Below, piece after piece: positions 55,492-64,000 of a DNA stretch of 64,000 bases. The first letter of the stretch is position 1, and every line of letters begins with the position of its first letter. Origin of the DNA: Ferruginibacter sp. (GTDB lineage: Bacteria; Bacteroidota; Bacteroidia; Chitinophagales; Chitinophagaceae). The notes under the pieces were generated by a model. That model was given only the letters and a program-made list of their open reading frames with translations, was not told the DNA's origin and ran no database searches. The stretch lies in the NCBI RefSeq assembly GCF_028288465.1, contig NZ_JAQBNR010000022.1, forward strand, positions 124,001 through 188,000, written 5' to 3'. A program made the translations under genes and the position numbers.

Positions 55492-57255
55492 TTAATCTAC
55501 TTTAAAAACAATAGAAGTTTCAAATGGCATAGTTGCCGGACATGTAATGTAAAGTCCATCACTTTCCTGCTTCCATTGCAGTTTGCCTTTGTAACCCAGC
55601 AGTGTAACATTTTTTACAGTTTTACCCGGGAAACCCGCTGCTGTACCAAGCGATTTTATTTTCAATTGAGTGCCTGGTGCCGGAACGGTCATACAAAATG
55701 CATACAGCGCATTGTTTTTACCGATTGTAAAACGGAAGTCGTGTTCATCAAACTTAAACTCAGCCTGTCTTTTAGTCAATCCGCCACCAGGCAACATTTT
55801 TAGTTTGCCGTCAACTATTGCTCCTTCACCCGGGATAGTCCATGCACGGCTGCCGTAAACAGATTCACCATTCCTTCGCATCCATACGCCTACTTCTTTC
55901 AGCATTTTTAAACTGCCTGCATCTAATGAGCCATCAGGTAAAATGGAAATACAAAGTGCCGCATTGCCATCCCTTGCTATTGCTTCAATAACATACCGGA
56001 TCATCATACCTGAATTATAAGTAAAGCCGGGAGCATAAAACCAATCCCCAACGGGAGCCTCAGCAATCCATGTTTGATCTGTATTTATTTTCTCAGGCAC
56101 GCCAAACTCTTCCGTATTTACTGTGCCATTTGTTTTGTTGCGGAATTTTACAATGCTGAAAGTGTTAACTACTCCACGACGTTTCAGCGTACGGTTGTAG
56201 AAGTCGGCTATTACGTGCTGCATGGCATCTGCTTTCAGCCCCGTACCCGTGCCATCCCCGGTGAATGGCCCCTGCACGGTACCGTCTGTATAAATAAAAT
56301 CAGGATCGTAATGCTCAACAACATCCATCATTCGCAAAGCCCAGTTTTTTGCATACCATTTGGCATACTCCAGGTGATTGGAAAATATACCTGCAGGTGG
56401 AGGTGACCATGGGGAATGCGCATTTTTATCTACCCCATCATATTCACGTAAATCAATACCATACAGCATCCGGGGATCATACCCTTCCCACCATTTTCCT
56501 TTGCCGTCCGCCAATGTAAGATTGCCATCGTAAGGTATCCCTTTCCTGTCTCCTGAAGTGTCGCTGCCAAAAGCGGTTTGCCACCACCACCAGGTGTACT
56601 CATGATGAAAGGTTACGCCAAACCGCATACCGTCTGCACGGCAGGCTTTGGCCCATTCACCAATCAAATCTCTTTTAGGACCGATGTTAACGGAGTTCCA
56701 TGGTTGATATTTTGAATTCCACATGTCATAATTATCATGATGCACACCTTGTATCATCAGGTATTTTGCACCTGCATCCCGGTATATTTTAGTGAGTTTG
56801 GCAGGATCCAATTTTTTAGGATTCCAGTCACGCAATACTTCTTTGTAACCCACTTCAGAAGGATGTCCAAATTTTTTGAGGTGATTTTTATTTGCCAGAG
56901 AGCCCTGCACATACAGCTTGCGTGCATACCAGTCGCCGCTTTGCCCGGCAGACTGCGGACCAAAATGAACCCATATACCAAACTTGGCGTCCCGTAGCCA
57001 CTTGGGAGAACCTGGATAATTTTTTTCAATAGATTCCCATGTTGGTTCGTAAGGGCCGGGTGCAATCGGAATATCCAATTTCATCTCAGGAAACGATTTT
57101 GAGTCGCCCATTTGCACGCTATTAATTGGCTTTGCCTCCGGAATAGCAGGCATAGGATTTTTATCCTGCGCATGCAGGAATAACTGCGCTGCAAAAAAAA
57201 CGAGAAAGAAAAATATAGATTTACTACAGGCTTGATAGTTACATTTATTTTTCAT
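55492..57255 (-). CDS. GH29 alpha-L-fucosidase
   Basis: Exported retaining fucosidase of 587 residues. The leader is long (hydrophobic IFFFLVFFAAQLFLHAQ, 14-30). The barrel has KFGIWVHFGPQSAGQSGDWYAR near 91, GVHHDNYDMWNSKYQPWNS, FHHEYTWWWW and the nucleophile Asp324 in FIYTDGTVQG. A beta-sandwich C-terminus follows. An alpha-fucosidase is unusual in a plain xylan set. Fucosylated xyloglucan, arabinoxylan side chains or mucilage are possible substrates. It lies 5 bp after the CE6-like gene, so translation is coupled. Confidence 0.92.
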   Translation of the reverse strand: MKNKCNYQACSKSIFFFLVFFAAQLFLHAQDKNPMPAIPEAKPINSVQMGDSKSFPEMKLDIPIAPGPYEPTWESIEKNYPGSPKWLRDAKFGIWVHFGPQSAGQSGDWYARKLYVQGSLANKNHLKKFGHPSEVGYKEVLRDWNPKKLDPAKLTKIYRDAGAKYLMIQGVHHDNYDMWNSKYQPWNSVNIGPKRDLIGEWAKACRADGMRFGVTFHHEYTWWWWQTAFGSDTSGDRKGIPYDGNLTLADGKGKWWEGYDPRMLYGIDLREYDGVDKNAHSPWSPPPAGIFSNHLEYAKWYAKNWALRMMDVVEHYDPDFIYTDGTVQGPFTGDGTGTGLKADAMQHVIADFYNRTLKRRGVVNTFSIVKFRNKTNGTVNTEEFGVPEKINTDQTWIAEAPVGDWFYAPGFTYNSGMMIRYVIEAIARDGNAALCISILPDGSLDAGSLKMLKEVGVWMRRNGESVYGSRAWTIPGEGAIVDGKLKMLPGGGLTKRQAEFKFDEHDFRFTIGKNNALYAFCMTVPAPGTQLKIKSLGTAAGFPGKTVKNVTLLGYKGKLQWKQESDGLYITCPATMPFETSIVFKVD

Positions 57256-57260
57256 GATGA

Positions 57261-58088
57261 TTATTTCATTAATGATAACATTTTTTCTGCAAACCTTTTA
57301 CCCAACTCTTTATAACCTTCTGCATTGAAATGTAAATTATCCGCTGCATCAGCACATCCTGCAGATGAAATGACATATGAGTTCTTAATTGTTTGAGGCA
57401 ACGTTGCAATAATCTTATTCATTCCTGCACAAATGCCACCCTGGTCAGCATTCACCGTTTCGCCTGCAAGCAGTGGCACCTGCTTTGCTTTGAGATGTAA
57501 ATCTTTCATTAGATTCTCATACACTACTTTTACTTTTTTTGTCCATAAAGAATCATTGGGGTTGGATTCTCCCTGGTGCAACAAAATACCTTTGATTACA
57601 CCATCTTTCTGCGCCAGCTTCGCCATTTCCACCAGCCTTGCATAAGGATTGCCGTCATATTCTTTTATCATGCCCAGCATCCATGACGGAGCCGTAGCAA
57701 CATAAGACTGATAGTTATCTTTATCAAACAATTCAATTTTGCAACCGCCAACAGATACGTTAATGATACCGACCCTTACATCCTTTGGTAAATTGGCCAC
57801 CATTGTTCTCCCAAAAAAATCGGTAAGCGTTAAACCGGTGTGGCAGCGGCATAGCGGCGGAATGGCGGTATACCATTTCCCCTTTGCCCGGTTAAGATCA
57901 GGACAGTCTACTGCTTCCATTACTTTAAAGCGGCTGTCTACACCAACTGTATCTTCCGGCCTTACGGGTGCATTGCCTTCCATATTAGATTGGCCAAAGG
58001 CGAGGAAGATGTAAAAATTTTTATCCTGAGAAAAGGAAGCAAAGGCCGACAAGATAAAAATGGCTGATAGAATAATTTTATTTTTCAT
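57261..58088 (-). CDS. CE6-like acetyl xylan esterase (SASA domain)
   Basis: Small exported O-acetylesterase of 275 residues. Signal peptide MKNKIILSAIFILSAFASFSQ, then a single SGNH/SASA domain. Nucleophile Ser34 is in FGQSNMEGN; INVSVGGCKIELF and GILLHQGESN are the middle blocks, and DNLHFNAEGYKELG carries the Asp-His pair. It would remove acetyl groups from xylan. Unlike the 647-residue SASA protein at 13.7 kb it has no accessory domains. The gene sits between GH51 and GH29 with very short gaps (37 and 5 bp). Confidence 0.88.
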   Translation of the reverse strand: MKNKIILSAIFILSAFASFSQDKNFYIFLAFGQSNMEGNAPVRPEDTVGVDSRFKVMEAVDCPDLNRAKGKWYTAIPPLCRCHTGLTLTDFFGRTMVANLPKDVRVGIINVSVGGCKIELFDKDNYQSYVATAPSWMLGMIKEYDGNPYARLVEMAKLAQKDGVIKGILLHQGESNPNDSLWTKKVKVVYENLMKDLHLKAKQVPLLAGETVNADQGGICAGMNKIIATLPQTIKNSYVISSAGCADAADNLHFNAEGYKELGKRFAEKMLSLMK

Positions 58089-58125
58089 GTTTGTTTTATC
58101 CGGTCTTGATTAAAAAATAATTTGC

Positions 58126-60249
58126 TTATTTAGCTACCTGCAATTGTAACACACTTACCGAATATGGCTCCAGTATTCTTTTAAACTTAGATGACACCCC
58201 TTTTATTTTTGAACTTACCGGCACAATTTTTTCAGGTTCCGTAATGGTATTTGTGTCTTGCGGCCTGGCACCTTTAATTATATACATTGTTGCATCCGGC
58301 AACACTTTAGTAACGCCATTCAGGTTAAAATTAACCGGTTGTTTTTTGCCGGTTGTGTTGACGATTTTAATAAAGAGGTCGCCTGTTTCTTCATCCGCTG
58401 TTGCGCTGTAAAAAACAGTCGGTACCTGGATAGCAACTTTTTTTCCTTCCGTGCTGTCTTGTTTGGTCAGTGGTTTTGGTTGCGTTGGAATATTAGTGGC
58501 GGTAATGGGTACAACCTTATCTCCCAATAAGTTTCCGAATAATTTTTGAACATAGTAAGATGGAGAACCATAACTGTTTAATGCATCGTATCCAATTAAA
58601 TCAGAATCCCATTGCCATGCCTTGGGCGCTGTGGTGGTAGCTTTATTTACATTTACAAACAATGGTGCATAGCAAGACATGATGATCAAATCGGCATTGC
58701 GTTCCATGCCGGTCATCCAGGCTGCATCGCCTAATGCAGCATTTAAATTCGTTGTTGGTGCACCTTCTCTTGTTGCCCATTCACCAACAAATATTTTTGG
58801 CCCATTGCGGTCGTACTTGTCATATTGCGAAGCGTTCTCCCACATTTCCCAGGAGTTGCGGTAGTAATGTTCATCGACGACTTCAGGGATTTTATCCCCG
58901 GTTATTTTCAGGTCGGGATATTGCGTTTCAGCGATGGTGGAGATCACATGCAGTGATGGGTATTTTTTTTCAATCGCCGCTCTGAATTGTTTGAACCTTC
59001 CATCATAACTATTGGTTCTGTCAAACCAGTCCTCATTGCCTACTTCAATATACTTTAATTTAAAAGGTGCCGGGTGCCCGTCAGCAGCACGTTTGGCACC
59101 CCAGTAAGTATTTACATCACCTGTCACGTATTCAATTTCATCCAGCGCATCATCCACATAAGGTTGTAACAATGGCCCGGCATCTACATGATCGCCTTGT
59201 AACGAGTAACCTGCATACACAGCTAAGAGTGGCTCTGCGCCAATATCTTCACACCATTGTAAAAATTCCAATAGTCCTAAACCATCAGAAGCACGGTAAC
59301 CCCAGGAGCCTTTATGGCCGGGCCTTTGCTCCAACGGACCCAATGTGGTTTTCCAGGGAAAGGCATCCGTAATCATTGGGCCTTCCAAATAATTTCCACC
59401 CGGGAAACGCAGGAATTTTGGTTTCATATCAGCCATCATTTTTATCAACTCTGGTCTAAAGCCATTGGGCTTATTATTATAGGTTGGTGGAAACAATGAA
59501 ACCAAATTAAAATAATACTCCCCCACCCGATCTGTTGTAATTACAAACCTTGCATCGGCAGTAGGCTTTACATCTGCTTTTGTAGTGAGTTTTATTTCAT
59601 ATTTTTTCCACAGACTTGTTTTTTCAAGATTAATGGTTCCCGACGCATACACCGTTTTTCCATCATTGCTTTCAATGGAAACCGTGATGGGCCCGGCGGC
59701 ATTGTCTGCAATATCCGGCAGTGGTGGTGTAGAGGGTTTCGGCTCCCAGGGCCAGCGAAAAGGTTCTGTGCGACCTGTACCCTTTATGTAAAATGAAGCA
59801 TTGTAAGTGGTGGATGGCTTTACTGGTATACCCCAATAACCTTCGTTTGCAATGCCAATGCGACCTGCTGCTTTTTCAACCGTAAGCCTTAAGCAGGTGG
59901 AAAGTGCCCCGTTGATGGCATGGCGACGTTCGTCATAAGGAATATGCTCTTCGTTGGTTGCCATCAGCTTTATTGCCGCCACAGAAGCAGAATCATTTCG
60001 AACGAGGCTCCAGGCTTCCGGCGTAGTTTTGTTGTCTCTAAATATCCTGTTGCGGATTAACTCGGCATATAAGCCACCATCATACGCATGATTGATTTCT
60101 TCTGTCATCAGCCCATACAACATGGGACTTACATTAGCACCGGGCTTTGTAAAATCTAAGTTTAAAGTGGGGGTTTGTGCAATAGCTGAATGAAAATTGA
60201 TAGCACAAAAAACACATATCACACCTGTTTTGAGCATTGATTTTTTCAT
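58126..60249 (-). CDS. GH51 alpha-L-arabinofuranosidase with N-terminal CBM-like domain
   Basis: About 707 residues from the start at 60249, where MKKSMLKTGVICVFCAINFHSAIAQ makes a signal peptide; the open frame extends to 60336 but would run into the preceding gene. An N-terminal half-barrel start (NLDFTKPGANVSPMLYGLMTEEINHAYDGG, split by the insertion) and a CBM4_9-like sandwich (about 85-255) precede the main barrel. Acid/base Glu406 is in YIEVGNEDWFD and nucleophile Glu490 in FVGEWATREG. The long form is typical of exported arabinofuranosidases from Bacteroidota and plants. It acts on arabinosyl side chains and is distinct from the shorter GH51 at 53.8 kb. Confidence 0.94.
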   Translation of the reverse strand: MKKSMLKTGVICVFCAINFHSAIAQTPTLNLDFTKPGANVSPMLYGLMTEEINHAYDGGLYAELIRNRIFRDNKTTPEAWSLVRNDSASVAAIKLMATNEEHIPYDERRHAINGALSTCLRLTVEKAAGRIGIANEGYWGIPVKPSTTYNASFYIKGTGRTEPFRWPWEPKPSTPPLPDIADNAAGPITVSIESNDGKTVYASGTINLEKTSLWKKYEIKLTTKADVKPTADARFVITTDRVGEYYFNLVSLFPPTYNNKPNGFRPELIKMMADMKPKFLRFPGGNYLEGPMITDAFPWKTTLGPLEQRPGHKGSWGYRASDGLGLLEFLQWCEDIGAEPLLAVYAGYSLQGDHVDAGPLLQPYVDDALDEIEYVTGDVNTYWGAKRAADGHPAPFKLKYIEVGNEDWFDRTNSYDGRFKQFRAAIEKKYPSLHVISTIAETQYPDLKITGDKIPEVVDEHYYRNSWEMWENASQYDKYDRNGPKIFVGEWATREGAPTTNLNAALGDAAWMTGMERNADLIIMSCYAPLFVNVNKATTTAPKAWQWDSDLIGYDALNSYGSPSYYVQKLFGNLLGDKVVPITATNIPTQPKPLTKQDSTEGKKVAIQVPTVFYSATADEETGDLFIKIVNTTGKKQPVNFNLNGVTKVLPDATMYIIKGARPQDTNTITEPEKIVPVSSKIKGVSSKFKRILEPYSVSVLQLQVAK

Positions 60250-60290
60250 GAAAAGTCTTTTTCTTAAAATAAAATAATTGGCAACGTTTT

Positions 60291-62231
<1,941 letters not shown>

Positions 62232-62246
62232 TTACTTTTCAAATTA

Positions 62247-63548
62247 TTATTGCGGTGTTATTAACTGGTATTTTCCACTCAGGTGCATCAGGCTGAAAAG
62301 ATATAGCAATCCATCATAATAAGGATCAAAATATCCATCTTCATAAGGTTCCAGTTTTGAGTTCCATAATTCATGTACAAAATCTAAACCGGCTTTATCT
62401 TTTGTGATCATTGCTGTGGTAGCTGCCGTTCCTACCAGGCCGATAGAATGTCTTAGTTTTTTAAAGCCACCTGCCTGCAATATTTCAGCCGGTGTGGTGC
62501 CATCTGTATTAAACTGGTCTTCAAATTTGCTGATGCCTTTTGACCGCAAAAATTGCTGAATCTTCTTTGCATAGTCTTGCTGCCAGGCTTTGTCTTTAGC
62601 AAACCATGTATAATCCATTGCAATATTCATTGGCACACGCCATGAATCATAGCGGAATCCTGCAGGCATCCACGGAGCTACGTGTATCGCACCGGAAAAC
62701 TCTGCATAATCAGGACTAAGCCCCGTCACTGCGTCGCATGTACGATGCAGAAAGGCACGGGAGGTATCGGCACAATCTTTATAAAATTGTTCGTGCCCAT
62801 CTTTTGCATATAAGGCCCATATTTCGTAAAAAGCCGGCAAATGATAAGAAGGATCAGTCCAATTGTAATTGTCTTTTTCGGGGGTAAAACTTATTTGCTT
62901 GTGTGCTGTATTGATGATATTGTGTATGCCGCCTGTGCCATCTTTCTTCCACATGGCATCCAATATTTTTCTTGCTTCTGCATAGTAATTAATGCCCGTA
63001 TTATTACCCCAACGGTTAGATGCAAACAACAGATCAGTCACAAAATACAATTCTCCATCCGATGCCGTGCCGTCGGAATTTTTCTTCATCGTTTCCGGGT
63101 TAATACTCCAGGCAAAGTAACCCTTTGACGGGCCATCAGGATGCTGCAAATATTCTTTACTCCATCTCCATATTCTGTCAAAAACATCTTTCTTATTCAA
63201 CTGAACCGCTATCATCATTCCATAGGACAGACCTTCTGTTCTTGCATCATGATTTTTTACATCAGATACATAGGCCATGGAATCTCCCACTTCAAAATAT
63301 ACCCGGTTGGGTCCTTCAAAAACATCATAATAAGCTTTGTCCACTTTTTGATCGATATCCGCTTTGCTATACCCTGCATCAATAAAAATATTATCGTATT
63401 TGCCAGTTGTAAAGGCAGCATTGTTTTTCGCACCGCCTTTTTTCTGAGCAACAGCATCAGCGGGGTTCATCAAATGCACGGTTGTAAGTATCAGCAAAAA
63501 CAAATAACCCCGATACACAGAAGTATACTTAAAAAAAATATTTTTCAT
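62247..63548 (-). CDS. GH8 reducing-end xylose-releasing exo-oligoxylanase-like enzyme
   Basis: A 433-residue inverting (alpha/alpha)6-barrel hydrolase. Leader MKNIFFKYTSVYRGYLFLLILTT... ends near AVAQ (about residue 35). The proton donor is in DARTEGLSYGMMIAVQ, the Asp of ASDGELYFVTDLL lies in the cleft, and YDSWRVPMNIAMDYTW is the segment with the probable base. Gene context and size fit the Rex type, which releases xylose from the reducing end of xylo-oligosaccharides, though an endo-xylanase is possible. It starts one base after the upstream esterase stops, showing tight operon packing. Confidence 0.9.
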   Translation of the reverse strand: MKNIFFKYTSVYRGYLFLLILTTVHLMNPADAVAQKKGGAKNNAAFTTGKYDNIFIDAGYSKADIDQKVDKAYYDVFEGPNRVYFEVGDSMAYVSDVKNHDARTEGLSYGMMIAVQLNKKDVFDRIWRWSKEYLQHPDGPSKGYFAWSINPETMKKNSDGTASDGELYFVTDLLFASNRWGNNTGINYYAEARKILDAMWKKDGTGGIHNIINTAHKQISFTPEKDNYNWTDPSYHLPAFYEIWALYAKDGHEQFYKDCADTSRAFLHRTCDAVTGLSPDYAEFSGAIHVAPWMPAGFRYDSWRVPMNIAMDYTWFAKDKAWQQDYAKKIQQFLRSKGISKFEDQFNTDGTTPAEILQAGGFKKLRHSIGLVGTAATTAMITKDKAGLDFVHELWNSKLEPYEDGYFDPYYDGLLYLFSLMHLSGKYQLITPQ

Positions 63549-63549
63549 T

Positions 63550-64000
63550 CTAGTCTTTAAAAATTAATGATGCAAACTGCTGTAAGTCCCTTCTCCAGGT
63601 AAGCCATTCGTGCGCTGTTTGTGGAGATTCATAATATACATGCTTAATACCCTGCTTATCTAACATAGCCCTGAATGCACCAACGGATCCCGGAAATGGA
63701 TTGGGTTCTTTAGTGCCAAGCCCAAGAAAAAATATCTTCACCTGTTTGTTGAATGCTGTCCCGTCTCTAAATTTTCCATCCATGAATGTGGCAGGATCAA
63801 TGGCTTCGGCTGAAGGGTAATTTGCAGTACCACTGAATCCGCCGAAGAAAGAAAACTTGTCCAGGTTATTCATAAGGATGCGTACAGTTTGATTAGCCCC
63901 CATCGAAAGGCCTGCGATTGCCCTGTGTTCACGGTTGGTAATCGTTCTAAATTTGGTATCTATCATCGGGATAATTTCATTCACCATCACTTTTTCAAAT
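63550..64000 (-). CDS. CE1-family esterase, C-terminal part (leaves window)
   Basis: The frame is open from the window edge (reading FEKVMVNEIIPMIDTKF) to the stop at 63550, so about 150 C-terminal residues are visible. They match the CE1 heads of the next-but-one gene: nucleophile AGLSMGANQ, the block GTKEPNPFPGSVGAFRAML and the terminal His in SPQTAHEWLTWRRDL. The N-terminus, leader and any accessory domain are outside. Probably a feruloyl or acetyl xylan esterase, co-transcribed with GH8. Confidence 0.88.
   Translation of the reverse strand, partial: FEKVMVNEIIPMIDTKFRTITNREHRAIAGLSMGANQTVRILMNNLDKFSFFGGFSGTANYPSAEAIDPATFMDGKFRDGTAFNKQVKIFFLGLGTKEPNPFPGSVGAFRAMLDKQGIKHVYYESPQTAHEWLTWRRDLQQFASLIFKD

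Overview
The window comes from a Bacteroidota genome, most probably a Chitinophagaceae-like soil or plant-litter bacterium (inference). The evidence is three SusC/SusD outer-membrane pairs, two ECF sigma/FecR pairs, lipoproteins with SusD-style lipoboxes, several promoters resembling the Bacteroidota consensus (TTTG, 18-20 bp, TAnnTTTG), and moderate GC with A/T-rich spacers. Almost every gene after about 1 kb fits one task: taking apart decorated glucuronoarabinoxylan and using its sugars and sugar acids. No tRNA, rRNA, CRISPR array, phage gene or transposase was recognised.

Layout. (1) 1-1 kb: the start of an exported protein leaving the window, a non-coding stretch and a 51-residue membrane peptide. 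(2) 1.0-5.1 kb: GH35-like hydrolase and mannonate dehydratase (uxuA) on minus, divergent from a LacI regulator. (3) 5.2-17.2 kb, plus: GH67 alpha-glucuronidase, SDR (candidate fructuronate reductase), GH10 xylanase, GPH symporter, cytoplasmic GH43, Fes-like esterase, SASA esterase, CE15 glucuronoyl esterase. (4) 17.4-29.4 kb, minus: PUL 1, read as sigma, FecR, SusC, SusD, two IPT/TIG surface glycan-binding lipoproteins and a clan GH-A lipoprotein. (5) 29.6-40.0 kb, minus: PUL 2, read as sigma, FecR, SusC, SusD and a large VCBS/ASPIC lipoprotein, with no hydrolase. (6) 40.4 kb: a second LacI regulator, paralogous to the first. (7) 41.7-53.6 kb: a sugar-acid module (IlvD/Edd dehydratase, GH10 lipoprotein, GntP permease), SusD 3/SusC 3, then divergent AraC regulator and gluconokinase-like FGGY kinase. 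(8) 53.8-64 kb, minus: a tight operon of side-chain enzymes, read as CE1 (cut by the window end), GH8, CE1-CBM48-CE1, GH51, CE6-like esterase, GH29, GH51.

How the parts fit (inference from families). Surface SusCD/SGBP systems and xylanase lipoproteins capture and cut xylan. Periplasmic esterases and GH51/GH67/GH29/GH8 enzymes remove acetyl, feruloyl, lignin-glucuronoyl, arabinosyl, fucosyl and methylglucuronosyl groups and trim the backbone. The GPH symporter imports products for GH43, and SDR plus UxuA pass glucuronate carbon toward 2-keto-3-deoxygluconate. Control is layered: two sigma/FecR/STN-SusC relays, an AraC protein beside the STN-less SusC, and two LacI paralogues. A shared palindrome, TGYAACYGRTTGCA, occurs at four places: the lacI-1/GH35 divergent region, the GH67 promoter, and twice before lacI-2. 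It is the clearest regulatory discovery here. The most speculative metabolic idea is the aldonic-acid module beside a xylanase.
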